From positions 186,001 through 250,000 of the forward strand of contig NZ_SPUI01000004.1 in the NCBI RefSeq assembly GCF_004522095.1: a stretch of DNA of 64,000 bases. The letters are read 5' to 3'. Positions 18,601 through 26,994 of this stretch are shown here, piece after piece (the stretch's first letter is position 1; every line of letters begins with the position of its first letter). This stretch comes from Nocardioides sp. 503. GTDB taxonomy: Bacteria > Actinomycetota > Actinomycetes > Propionibacteriales > Nocardioidaceae. Under the pieces are notes generated by a model. It did not search any database. It was given only the letters and a program-made list of their open reading frames with translations, and was not told the DNA's origin. The position numbers and the translations under genes were made by a program.

Positions 18601-18966
18601 CTAGCCCACCGGCGGGAGGTCGTCCAGGCACAGGGCGAGCAACCGGCCCGGGCGGCGCTCGGTGAAGACCTCCCAGCCCTCCTCGAAGGACACCTGGAGC
18701 AGCCGTCCGTGCCGGCGGACGAGCGCGGAGCGGGGCTGGACGTCGGCGTCGAAGTCGACCTCGACGCAGTCGTGGCGGTCCATGGCGCGCAGCAGGGCGC
18801 CGGTGGGCCGGCGCGCCTCCACCGTGCTCGCCGGCGGCTGCCCCGCAGGCCCCTCCGGGCCGGTGCCCCCGACGAGACCGAAGCCGAGCGCGACGACGGC
18901 GACCAGCACGACGGACTTGACCACGGTCAGCGCGACGGCGTGGCGTGGGGGCGGTCTGCGTCCCAT
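18601..18966 (-). CDS. Membrane-anchored protein of unknown function
   Basis: The 121-residue protein has one N-terminal transmembrane segment (VALTVVKSVVLVAVVALGFGLV) and an outer domain of about 75 residues with two cysteines (HDCVEVDFD and ALCLDDLP). The ATG was chosen after GGGAGG; an upstream in-frame ATG lacks a ribosome-binding site. No family is recognised. Confidence 0.7.
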   Translation of the reverse strand: MGRRPPPRHAVALTVVKSVVLVAVVALGFGLVGGTGPEGPAGQPPASTVEARRPTGALLRAMDRHDCVEVDFDADVQPRSALVRRHGRLLQVSFEEGWEVFTERRPGRLLALCLDDLPPVG

Positions 18967-19080
18967 GTCGGCACCTCCCGCCGCTCGCTCTGCAGTCCAA
19001 CGAGGGATCCGAGGCGGGGTCACGGGGGTCACGGACCGACGCCGACCCGCCGTCGCTGCCGTCGTAGGCGAGGATGAGGC

Positions 19081-19944
19081 ATGACCTGGTTCGCCTCACC
19101 CGCCGATGCCGCCGAGCGACTGACCGCGTCGGGCTACCTCGCCGACGCGGCCACCGCCACCACCACCTTCCTCGCCGGCGCTCTCGAGAAGCCGATGCTC
19201 ATCGAGGGGCCCGCCGGCGTGGGGAAGACCGAGCTGGCCAAGGCCGTGGCGCGGGCGACGGGCGCCGAGCTGGTGCGGCTGCAGTGCTACGAGGGGCTCG
19301 ACGAGGCGCGCGCGCTCTACGAGTGGAACTACAAGAAGCAGCTGCTGCGCATCCAGGCCTCGTCGGGCGACCAGGAGTGGTCGGCCACCCACGACGACAT
19401 CTTCACCGAGGAGTTCCTGCTCACGCGGCCGCTGCTCACGGCGATCCGCCGCGAGGAGCCGACCGTCCTGCTCATCGACGAGGTCGACAAGACCGACGTG
19501 GAGGTCGAGGGGCTGCTGCTCGAGGTGCTCTCGGACTTCCAGGTGACGATCCCCGAGCTCGGCACGGTCGCCGCCGTACGTCGCCCGCTGGTCTTCCTGA
19601 CCTCCAACGCGACCCGCGAGCTCTCCGAGGCCGTCAAGCGGCGCTGTCTCTACCTGCACCTGGACTACCCCGACGCCGAGCGGGAGCGCGAGATCGTCGC
19701 CTCGCAGGTGCCCGGGCTGGACGACAAGGTCGCCGGGCAGCTGGTCGCGACCGTCGGTCGGCTGCGCGAGCTGGAGCTGAAGAAGGCGCCGTCGATCGCG
19801 GAGTCCGTCGACTGGGCACGCACGCTGATCGCCCTCGAGATCCGCGACCTGGACGACAAGGCCGTCAACGACACCCTCGGCGTCGTGCTCAAGCACGCCT
19901 CCGACCACGACCGGGCGATCCGCGAGCTCCGGCTGAAGCGATGA
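19081..19944 (+). CDS. MoxR-type AAA+ ATPase
   Basis: This 287-residue MoxR-class ATPase has Walker A GPAGVGKT (residues 43-50), Walker B VLLIDEVDK, sensor 1 FLTSNATRELSEAVKRRCLYLHLDYPD, and the YEGLDEARALYEWNYKKQLLRIQ insert typical of the CoxD/MoxR branch. It overlaps the VWA gene by four bases, and such pairs act together as chaperones that insert cofactors or remodel client complexes. No obvious client gene (for example CO dehydrogenase) is adjacent. Confidence 0.93.
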   Translation: MTWFASPADAAERLTASGYLADAATATTTFLAGALEKPMLIEGPAGVGKTELAKAVARATGAELVRLQCYEGLDEARALYEWNYKKQLLRIQASSGDQEWSATHDDIFTEEFLLTRPLLTAIRREEPTVLLIDEVDKTDVEVEGLLLEVLSDFQVTIPELGTVAAVRRPLVFLTSNATRELSEAVKRRCLYLHLDYPDAEREREIVASQVPGLDDKVAGQLVATVGRLRELELKKAPSIAESVDWARTLIALEIRDLDDKAVNDTLGVVLKHASDHDRAIRELRLKR

Positions 19945-21350
19945 CTCCCGGCACCGGTCCGGCGCCGGCCGCCTCGGGGCTGGTCGACCGCCACATCGCC
20001 TTCCTCGAGGCGCTACGAGGGGCCGGCCTGCCCGTCTCGCTGGCGGAGGACCTGGACGCGATCGCGGCGCTCACCGCGCTGGACTGGTCCGAGCGCGTCG
20101 TCATCCGCGACGCCTACGCCGCCACGCTGGTCAAGCGGCAGGTGCAGCGCCCGACGTTCGAGGCGCTGTTCGACATCTACTTCCCGCGCCTCGTCGGCGC
20201 GGGCGCGGCGCCGAGCGACGAGGACGCGGCGGGGGAGGGGCCGGGCGCGCGCGACAACGCCCAGGCGCTCGCGTCGTTCCGCGAGGACCTCGTCGAGGCG
20301 CTCACCGCCGATGACGAGCAGCGGCTGCTACGGCTGGCCGCCGAGATGGTCGGGCGCTTCGGCGCCATGCCGGGGCGTGGCCCGGGCCTGTCGTCCTGGT
20401 CGGCGTACACCGCGATGCAGCGGGTCGCGCCGCAGGAGCTCCTCGACCGGATCATGGCGGCGCTGCTCGCCGAGGGCCGCACCGAGGAGGAGGCGCAGCG
20501 CACCTCGGGCCGCCGCATCGGCGCGTTCACGCGTCGCGTCGAGGACGACGCCCGGCGCCGGATCGCGGAGGAGAAGGGCCCCGACCACGTGGCCACCGTG
20601 GCGATCAAGCCCAGCATCGACCGGCTCGACTTCACCGCGGCCCGCAAGTCCGACCTCGAGGAGATGCGCCGGGAGATCTACCCGCTCGCGCGCCGGCTCG
20701 CGACGCGGCTGACCCAGGAGCACCACGCGCGCCGACGCGGGCCGCTGGACTTCCGGCGTACGGTCCGGGCCTCGATGTCCACCGGCGGGGTCCCCCTGGT
20801 CACCCACCACAAGCCCAAGCGGCCGCACCGCACCGAGCTCGTCGTCCTGTGCGACGTCAGCGGCTCGGTCGCCAACTTCGCGCAGTTCACGCTGCTGCTG
20901 GTCTTCGCCCTGCAGGACCAGTTCCAGAAGGTGCGTGCGTTCACCTTCATCGACCACGTCCACGAGGTCACCCACCACTTCCGGCCCGGCGCCGACGTCG
21001 TGGACGTGATGGCCGACCTCGCGGCGAGCACCTCGCACGCCGCCCTGTGGGGCCGCACCAACTACGGCCGGGCGCTCGCGAAGTTCGAGGAGTCGCACCC
21101 CGATGCCCTGGGTCCCAAGTCGTCGCTGCTGATCCTGGGCGACGCCCGCTCCAACTACAGCGACCTCCACGCCGACGTGCTGCAGCGCCTCGCCGACTCC
21201 ACCCGGCACGCCTGGTGGCTCAACCCCGAGGCGCGGCGGCACTGGGGGACCGGCGACTCCGCGGCGCCGACGTACGGCGAGATCGTGCCGATGGTCGAGT
21301 GCCGCAACCTCACCCAGCTCGCCGAGTTCGTGCACGACCTCGCGATCTGA
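19941..21350 (+). CDS. CoxE-like protein with a von Willebrand factor A domain
   Basis: The 469-residue partner of the MoxR ATPase. Its C-terminal half is a VWA domain with the metal-ion-dependent adhesion motif DVSGS at residues 305-309 and downstream Thr and Asp residues (GRTNYGRAL, LLILGDARSNY). The N-terminal half is helical and charged. The ATG overlaps the ATPase stop. The CoxE assignment rests on domain order and pairing. Confidence 0.92.
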   Translation: MTPGTGPAPAASGLVDRHIAFLEALRGAGLPVSLAEDLDAIAALTALDWSERVVIRDAYAATLVKRQVQRPTFEALFDIYFPRLVGAGAAPSDEDAAGEGPGARDNAQALASFREDLVEALTADDEQRLLRLAAEMVGRFGAMPGRGPGLSSWSAYTAMQRVAPQELLDRIMAALLAEGRTEEEAQRTSGRRIGAFTRRVEDDARRRIAEEKGPDHVATVAIKPSIDRLDFTAARKSDLEEMRREIYPLARRLATRLTQEHHARRRGPLDFRRTVRASMSTGGVPLVTHHKPKRPHRTELVVLCDVSGSVANFAQFTLLLVFALQDQFQKVRAFTFIDHVHEVTHHFRPGADVVDVMADLAASTSHAALWGRTNYGRALAKFEESHPDALGPKSSLLILGDARSNYSDLHADVLQRLADSTRHAWWLNPEARRHWGTGDSAAPTYGEIVPMVECRNLTQLAEFVHDLAI

Positions 21351-21358
21351 TCGAGGCC

Positions 21359-22717
21359 CTAGCCCGCGAGGTAGCCGAGCGACTGGATGCGGGAGATCTC
21401 GGCGCGGAGCTCGGGGTGCGTGGCGGTGTCGGCCGCGCGGCCGCCGGTGACGTAGATGCTCTCGCCGTTGCGCCCGGCGCTGTCGAAGACCACCGTGAGC
21501 CGGTTGCTCGCGCCCGCGCTCATGAGCGAGCCGAGCACGGCGACCGGGTCGGAGCGGTCCTCCAACGACAGCACGCGGGTGCCGTCGGGGATCCGCGGCA
21601 CGTGGGCCGACGGCGCCCCGGCGGTGACGACCTGGTCGATCACGAACGCCGTCGAGGGCAGCCCGGCGGCGACCTCGGCGGCCGTCACCCCGCCCTGGGC
21701 GGACCCGACCAGCATGACGTGGGCGGCGGTGTCGCCCTCCACGGCGGACTCGATGGCCTGCAGCACCTGCGCGGCGTACTCCGTGCGGTCGCCGCCGACC
21801 AGCCGCAGCCGGCGCCCGTCGCCGGTCGAGGGGCCGGGGAGGTAGGCGATGTAGCGGCCCTCGGTGACCTTGTGGACGACCACACTGGTGGCGGCGTGCT
21901 CGAGCGCGGACATCAGGTCGGCCAGCGTGCGGGGAGCCGCCGCGTCGGCGACGAGCGGCTCGGCCGTCGGCGTGGCCTCGACGAGGCCGCCGGCGGTGTC
22001 GCGGAGCGCGGCCCCGAAGTCGGCCGCCAGGGTCGGCACGCCCATGGCCCGCAGCCCGCCTCGGCCGGCGAGGCGGCCCTCCTCGCCCGACAACACGCCG
22101 GAGGTGAGCAGCGAGCGCATCTGGAGGCCGTCCAGCAGCCCGCCGCCGCCGCTGGTGACGTGCTCCATGAGCTCGGGGTTCTTCTCCGCCAGCTCGTTGA
22201 GGTACGCCGCCACGCCGTCGCGGTCGAGCGCGTCGGTCTCGATCAGGCCGGCCGACACGATCGCGCCGCCGAGCGCCACCTCGGGCGCGAGGTAGCCGAT
22301 CGCGCGCCCGGCGATGGAGCCGAGGGTCTGGTAGGCCGCGACCTGCAGCTCGTCGATCCAGCGGTAGGTCAGCACGGTCGCGCGCAGGACCAGGGCGTCG
22401 GCGTCGAGCTCGATGGAGCGGGTCAGCAGGCCGCGGGTGCCGGTGGTCGCCGTGCGGATGTCCTCCTCCGCCTGGGCGTGCGTCGCGGGCGAGAGCTCGG
22501 CGGACGCCACGAGCTCGGGGTCGTCGACGATGTCGGAGCCGAGCCTGGCGCGCTCCCGCATCTCCTCGCCGGCCGAGTCGAAGTGGTCGGCCAGGCGCAT
22601 CATGCGGTCGTACTTGTCGGCCAGGTCGAGGGCCTCGGCCTGCGTGGTCGGGACCTCGCGCTCCTCCCGGGCGGCGGCGGCCGTGACCGACTCCTGGCTT
22701 GTCTCGTCGTCGTTCAT
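21359..22717 (-). CDS. Alpha/beta-hydrolase-like protein of an ESX-type cassette, nucleophile replaced
   Basis: The 452-residue protein has an acidic, helical N-terminal half (residues 1-250). Its C-terminal half has an alpha/beta hydrolase core: strand and elbow HVMLVGSAQGGVTAAEVAA, VIDQVVTAGAPSA, and SLEDRSDPVAVLG. At the elbow the usual GHSQGG reads GSAQGG, so the nucleophile position is Ala. It is probably not a classical serine hydrolase. It is the last gene of a WXG-EspG-hydrolase operon, overlapping the EspG-like gene by four bases. It may be a type VII secretion substrate or cell-wall-associated partner; this is inferred. Confidence 0.82.
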   Translation of the reverse strand: MNDDETSQESVTAAAAREEREVPTTQAEALDLADKYDRMMRLADHFDSAGEEMRERARLGSDIVDDPELVASAELSPATHAQAEEDIRTATTGTRGLLTRSIELDADALVLRATVLTYRWIDELQVAAYQTLGSIAGRAIGYLAPEVALGGAIVSAGLIETDALDRDGVAAYLNELAEKNPELMEHVTSGGGGLLDGLQMRSLLTSGVLSGEEGRLAGRGGLRAMGVPTLAADFGAALRDTAGGLVEATPTAEPLVADAAAPRTLADLMSALEHAATSVVVHKVTEGRYIAYLPGPSTGDGRRLRLVGGDRTEYAAQVLQAIESAVEGDTAAHVMLVGSAQGGVTAAEVAAGLPSTAFVIDQVVTAGAPSAHVPRIPDGTRVLSLEDRSDPVAVLGSLMSAGASNRLTVVFDSAGRNGESIYVTGGRAADTATHPELRAEISRIQSLGYLAG

Positions 22718-23640
22718 CGGGACACCTCCGCGAGGACCGGGGCCAGGTGGGGGGCGAGGTCGGCCGCGTCGACGCGCTGGACGCGCACGCGCAGGACCTC
22801 GTGCTCCAGGTGGGGACACAGGGCGCGCCAGCCGTCGGCCAGCAGCACCCACGAGACCACCCCCACCACGGTGGTGGACTCGGTCGAGACGTCGGCGACC
22901 ATGCCGCGCAGGCGCCCCTGGGTCTCGCCGACCAGCGCGGTCAGGATCGCCACCAGCTCGGACTCGCCCAGCGCGCGGCCGGCCGCGTCGCGGGCGGCCT
23001 GCGAGTGCTGGGAGGCGAGGACGGGCAGCAGGTCGTTGCGCGAGGCCGCGGCCGCCTCGACGGCGGCGTCGACCAGCTCGTAGGGAAGGTCGACCTCGTC
23101 GGGCACGACGGAGTCGCGCAGCGCGAGGTCCTCGGGGACCACGGCGACCCGGGCGAGCTCGGAGGGCCAGTGGGCGGTGGGGAACCACGCCAGCTCGAAG
23201 ACGATCCCGTCGACGGTGGCCAGGGTCGCCACCGCGTCACCGGCCTGCCGGTGCCAGGACTTGGCCTGCACGGAGTCGGCGGTGACGTCGAGGTCCAGCG
23301 CCAGGGTCGGGGTGGCCAGCAGGCCCACGGCGCCGACGAGGCCCTCGTCGACCACGCCACCGACCATCAGCCCGCGCCGGCCCAGCGAGTCGGAGCCCTC
23401 GTGCAGCGTGGCCACCGCGTCGGCGTACGCCTGGTCCTCGGAGGTCCCGCGCGTCTGGCCGAGGCGGCCCTCCAGGGGCGGCGCCTCGGGCGGGGCGGCG
23501 AGGTCGAACGGCAGCGGTGCGCCGCCGGCGTGCTCGGCGACCAGGCGCAGCTCGGCCAGCGTCAGCGTGGCCCGGCGGGGGAGGGCCTCGAGAGTCCCGA
23601 CCGGCGGGGGCGGAGGCGTGCTGAGGTCGATGGTGGTCAT
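22714..23640 (-). CDS. EspG-like ESX secretion-associated protein
   Basis: This 308-residue protein resembles the EspG family of ESX chaperones, which bind cytoplasmic secretion substrates. Matching features are LTLAELRLVAEHAGGAPLPF at the N-terminus, a central region GLVGAVGLLATPTLALDLDV ... GIVFELAWFPTAHWPSELARV, and a C-terminal beta/alpha segment. Similarity is remote and read by eye. It overlaps both neighbours by four bases, and the upstream neighbour encodes a WXG-type protein, which supports the call. Confidence 0.65.
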   Translation of the reverse strand: MTTIDLSTPPPPPVGTLEALPRRATLTLAELRLVAEHAGGAPLPFDLAAPPEAPPLEGRLGQTRGTSEDQAYADAVATLHEGSDSLGRRGLMVGGVVDEGLVGAVGLLATPTLALDLDVTADSVQAKSWHRQAGDAVATLATVDGIVFELAWFPTAHWPSELARVAVVPEDLALRDSVVPDEVDLPYELVDAAVEAAAASRNDLLPVLASQHSQAARDAAGRALGESELVAILTALVGETQGRLRGMVADVSTESTTVVGVVSWVLLADGWRALCPHLEHEVLRVRVQRVDAADLAPHLAPVLAEVSR

Positions 23641-24107
23641 GTGGTCCTCGAGTCGTCGCGGAGTCCGGGCAGCTCGACGGTCAGCCAGTCCCGGTGGCCC
23701 GGGGGCGGCAGGGTGACGGCGGCCAGGGCGAGGTCGTCGGCGTCGGCCACGCGGCGTACGGCGGCGTCGGCCTCCTCGTTGGCGGCCTCGACCTGGGCCA
23801 CCCGGGTGCGGGCGTCGGCGACGAGCGAGGCCGCGGTGCGCTCCCGCTCGGCGATCGCGTCCTGCAGCGTGGTGACGTCCTGGGCGTGCCGGTCCAGCGA
23901 GTCGGCGGCGGTGTCGTGGGCGCCGGCGACCGCCCGCAGGTGGCCGGCCCGCTCCTGCACGCGCAGCCGCATGCTCTCGGCCGCCCGGCCGGTCCAGCCG
24001 AGGCTCTCGGTCTGCGCGACCAGCTGGTCGGCCAGCATCCGCACGTCGACGGCCTGCTCCCGCAGCTGGTCGGCGCGCCTGCGCAGCACGTCGGTGTCGC
24101 CGTACAT
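23637..24107 (-). CDS. WXG100-like protein with C-terminal extension
   Basis: The 156-residue, almost entirely helical protein has a W-T-G turn at residues 38-40 between two helices, as in WXG100 proteins. It then continues as a coiled-coil region and ends with about 30 non-helical residues (LPPPGHRDWLTVELPG). It is longer than the usual 100 residues. The ATG follows GGAGGG; a GTG six bases upstream is an alternative. It is the first gene of a tightly coupled three-gene operon. Confidence 0.75.
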   Translation of the reverse strand: MYGDTDVLRRRADQLREQAVDVRMLADQLVAQTESLGWTGRAAESMRLRVQERAGHLRAVAGAHDTAADSLDRHAQDVTTLQDAIAERERTAASLVADARTRVAQVEAANEEADAAVRRVADADDLALAAVTLPPPGHRDWLTVELPGLRDDSRTT

Positions 24108-24241
24108 CGTCACGCCCTCCGCCTGGCTCCGCCTGGTTGGTGCTCTGCCTGTTCGTGTCGTTCTGCGCTTTCCCTCGTTGAACTCTCCCGAAACGCTTCT
24201 GCGCGCCCGATCATGGTGTCGCCCGTCACGAAGGAGTCCCC

Positions 24242-25588
24242 ATGCTGCGCTCCGCACCCGCTCGCGCGCTGGTCCTCGCGCTGGTCCTCACGCTGGGCGC
24301 CGCCCTCGGGCCGCTGTCCGCGCCCGCCGAGGCCGCGGCGGCCGTCGCCGCCGAGCCGCGACCCGCGGCGGTGTCCAAGCACGTGCGGCGCGTCGTGTTC
24401 GTCGGCAACAACTGGGAGGGCACGGCGGACGTGCTCGACCCGAGGACCTTCCGCCGGGTCGCCCGGATCGACGTCGTGCCCGACTACGCCGCCCGCATGC
24501 AGGAGATCGCGACCAACCCCTACCGGCTCGCCTACTTCCTGGCCATCCGCGAGCTCATCGGCGAGGGCAACGACCAGCTCGTCGACGACATGTACTCCTC
24601 ACGCGACGGCCGCCTCGTCGTGGTCTCGCGCCCGTCCTTCGGTGACGTGGTCGCGATCAGCCTGCGCACGAAGAGGATCGTCTGGCGCTTCGCCGTCGCC
24701 GGGGTGCGCTCGGACCACATGGCGATCTCACCGGACGGCCGGCGCGTCGTGGTGAGCGCGTCCACGGGCAACGTCGTGCACGTGCTGCGCGTGGCGGACG
24801 GCAAGGAGGTGGGCCGCTTCCCCTCGGGCGGCTCCCCCCACGAGAGCGTCTTCATCGACGGCGGCCGCCGCATCCTGCACGCCAGCATCGGCATGGTCTA
24901 CAGCCCGCTCGACGACCCGGCGCTCGACGCCACGAAGGACGACCGGGTGCTGCAGGTCGTCGACGCCACGACGTTCAAGGTCGTGCGCCGCTACGACCTG
25001 CGCAAGGCGCTCGACGCGCGCGGCCTGGACCAGGTCAGCACGGCGGTCCGCCCGATGACGCTCTCGCCGAACGAGAGGAAGATCTACCTGCAGCTGTCCT
25101 TCTTCCACGGCTTCGTCCAGCTGGACCGCCGTACGGGCCGGATCACCCGCGTACGCCGCCTGCCCAACCTGGTCCCGAACACCCCGCGCGAGCAGTACCT
25201 GCTCGACTCCGCCCACCACGGCATCGCCATGGACCCGACGGGCAAACGGCTGTGCGTGGCCGGCACGATGTCGGACTACGCGACGGTCGTGGACCCGCGC
25301 ACGGGCCGGCACAGCCGTCTCATCAAGCGCGGCCTCAAGCCCTACTGGGTGACCCCGAGCTGGGACGGGCGCTACTGCTACATCTCCTGGTCCGGCTCCG
25401 ACACGGTCTCCCGGATCAGCTACCGCACCGCCCGCGTCGTCAGCACCACCAAGGTCGGCGACCACCCCCAGCGCGTGCGCAACGGCGTCGTCCGCCGTGG
25501 CCTCCTCGCCCGCCTCGGCCACGCCACCTCGTCGGCCCCCACCCGCACCTCTCCCCTCTCCGCCTGGGAGCGCCCTGCGGGCGGATGA
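24242..25588 (+). CDS. Secreted beta-propeller (YVTN/YncE-like) protein
   Basis: The 448-residue protein has a Sec signal peptide (about residues 1-33). Repeated blade motifs follow: VFVGNNWEGTADVLDPRTFRRVARI, DHMAISPDGRRVVVSAS, ESVFIDGGRRILHA, TLSPNERKIYLQLS, GIAMDPTGKRLCVAG and VTPSWDGRYCYIS. These fit a seven-bladed propeller of the YVTN/YncE type. The ATG follows AAGGAG. The Ser/Pro/Arg-rich last 30 residues end just before a palindrome. The role is unknown; binding of a surface or wall ligand is typical. Confidence 0.85.
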   Translation: MLRSAPARALVLALVLTLGAALGPLSAPAEAAAAVAAEPRPAAVSKHVRRVVFVGNNWEGTADVLDPRTFRRVARIDVVPDYAARMQEIATNPYRLAYFLAIRELIGEGNDQLVDDMYSSRDGRLVVVSRPSFGDVVAISLRTKRIVWRFAVAGVRSDHMAISPDGRRVVVSASTGNVVHVLRVADGKEVGRFPSGGSPHESVFIDGGRRILHASIGMVYSPLDDPALDATKDDRVLQVVDATTFKVVRRYDLRKALDARGLDQVSTAVRPMTLSPNERKIYLQLSFFHGFVQLDRRTGRITRVRRLPNLVPNTPREQYLLDSAHHGIAMDPTGKRLCVAGTMSDYATVVDPRTGRHSRLIKRGLKPYWVTPSWDGRYCYISWSGSDTVSRISYRTARVVSTTKVGDHPQRVRNGVVRRGLLARLGHATSSAPTRTSPLSAWERPAGG

Positions 25589-25597
25589 GCGCGCCGC

Positions 25598-25666
25598 CGG
25601 GATAGTCCCTCACGTCCGAGTGCTTTGAGAGACCTCCTACCCACGAATTTGTGAGGGACTATCCCG
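25598..25666. repeat. Dispersed palindrome, TAGTCCCT family, copy 2
   Basis: Perfect 16-bp arms (25598-25613 and 25651-25666, reading CGGGATAGTCCCTCAC and its complement) surround a 37-base centre. It lies between two convergent genes and may terminate both. It shares its outer arm with copies at 10130-10194 and 33583-33645. Confidence 0.85.
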
Positions 25667-25676
25667 ACGAGGCGAG

Positions 25677-26864
25677 CTAGGTCCAGTCGCGGCGGAGGCG
25701 GTCGAGGGCCTGCTCGATGTCGGTGCGGGGGCCGGCGAAGCTGAGCCGGACGTAGTGGTGACCCTCAGTCGTGTCGAAGTCGACGCCGGTGGCGAGCGCG
25801 ACGCCGGTGCGGGCCAGGAGGTCGTGGGTGAAGGTCATCGAGTCCTGGGTGAGGTGGCCGACGTCGGCGTAGACGTAGAACGCGCCGTCGGCCGGCGCGA
25901 GCCGGGTGACGCCGAGGCCGGGGAGGGCGTCCAGGAGCAGCCGGCGGTTCTCCGCGTAGCGGCGCACGTGGCCGTCGAGCTCGGCGTACGTCGCGTCGTC
26001 GAAGGCCGCCAGGCAGGCGCGCTGGGCGATCACCGGCGGGCAGATCGTGAAGTTGCCGGTGAGGACGTCGACCGCGCGCCGCAGCCGCTCGGGCACCAGC
26101 ATCCACCCGATCCGCCAGCCGGTCATCGAGAAGTACTTGGAGAAGCTCGAGAACACCACCGCCTCGCGGCTGGTCTCCCACGCCGAGCGCGCGAGCGTCT
26201 CGCCGCCGTCGAGGCCGGCGTACTCGATGCCGTGGTAGATCTCGTCGGAGATCAGCTGGACGGCGTTGTCGTCGCACCACCGCGCGATCGCCGCGAGCTC
26301 GGCGGGCAGGAGCATGGTCCCGGTCGGGTTGGCGGGGCTGGCGACCACGACCCCCTTGAGCGGCGTGCGCTCGTGGGCCTCGGCGAGCCGGGCCACCGTC
26401 GGCTGGAAGCGGGTCCCGGGACCGGTCGCGATCTCCACGACCTCGCAGCCCAGGGCGCTGAGGACGTTGCGGTAGCAGGGGTATCCCGGCCGCGCCATCG
26501 CCACGCGGTCGCCGACCTCGAACGCCGCCAGGAACGCCAGCAGGAAGCCACCGCTCGAGCCCGTGGTCACCACGACGTCGTCGGCGGTGACCTCGATGCC
26601 GTGCGTGCGGCGGTGGTGACCCGCGATCGCCTCGCGCAGCTCGAGGATCCCGGTCGCCGGCGTGTAGCCGAGCGGGTCGCCGCTGCCCAGCAGCCGCACC
26701 GCCTCGTCGCGCACCGGCGCCGGCGCCCCGCTGCTCGGCTGCCCGGCGAGGAGGTTGAGCACGTCGCCGTGCGTGCGCTGGCGCCGCGCGGAGGCCTCCA
26801 GCAGGTCCATCACGTGGAACGGCGGCACGTTGGCGCGCTGCGCCACCAGGAGGCGGTCGGTCAC
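25677..26864 (-). CDS. Pyridoxal-phosphate aminotransferase (class I/II)
   Basis: This 395-residue fold-type I aminotransferase shows LNLLAGQPSSGAP, GYTPATGILELREAIA, TTGSSGGFLLAFLA, SPANPTGTMLLPAEL, DEIYHGIEY, the PLP lysine in SSFSKYFSMTGWRIGW, and the carboxylate-binding Arg in YVRLSFAG. Substrate cannot be told from sequence; the family includes aspartate and aromatic aminotransferases. The GTG start matches the conserved N-terminus and lies 7 bases after a TAGCCT box, so the mRNA is probably leaderless. Confidence 0.93.
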   Translation of the reverse strand: MTDRLLVAQRANVPPFHVMDLLEASARRQRTHGDVLNLLAGQPSSGAPAPVRDEAVRLLGSGDPLGYTPATGILELREAIAGHHRRTHGIEVTADDVVVTTGSSGGFLLAFLAAFEVGDRVAMARPGYPCYRNVLSALGCEVVEIATGPGTRFQPTVARLAEAHERTPLKGVVVASPANPTGTMLLPAELAAIARWCDDNAVQLISDEIYHGIEYAGLDGGETLARSAWETSREAVVFSSFSKYFSMTGWRIGWMLVPERLRRAVDVLTGNFTICPPVIAQRACLAAFDDATYAELDGHVRRYAENRRLLLDALPGLGVTRLAPADGAFYVYADVGHLTQDSMTFTHDLLARTGVALATGVDFDTTEGHHYVRLSFAGPRTDIEQALDRLRRDWT

Positions 26865-26871
26865 GGAGGTG

Positions 26872-26877
26872 AGGCTA
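26872..26877 (-). promoter_or_regulatory. -10 box TAGCCT, leaderless aminotransferase start
   Basis: TAGCCT on the minus strand sits 7 bases upstream of the GTG at 26864, with no purine-rich ribosome-binding site between them. Confidence 0.6.
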
Positions 26878-26886
26878 ACCCCCCGT

Positions 26887-26994
26887 GGGTTGAGGAAGGC
26901 GCGCTGGCGCCTGTCTCGAAACCCCCGGAGGTGTCCCCGACGCCGCGTTCGTCTCACCGGGTTTCGAGACGGTTGCTGCGCAACCTCCTCAACC
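26887..26994. repeat. Composite 108-bp palindrome containing a 41-bp dispersed repeat
   Basis: The right half (26954-26994) is identical over 41 bases to 30099-30139. The left half is an inverted, diverged version: GTCTCGAAACCC (26913-26924) faces GGGTTTCGAGAC (26959-26970), and GGTTGAGG (26888-26895) faces CCTCAACC (26987-26994). An inner hairpin GGTTGC-TGC-GCAACC lies at 26971-26985. The stop codon of the flavoprotein gene (26989-26991, minus strand) is inside the element. Confidence 0.85.

Noticed and set aside
19081..21350. CO dehydrogenase maturation genes (CoxD/CoxE)
   Set aside because: The MoxR and VWA proteins fit that family, but no coxMSL or molybdopterin gene is nearby, so the specific role is unsupported.
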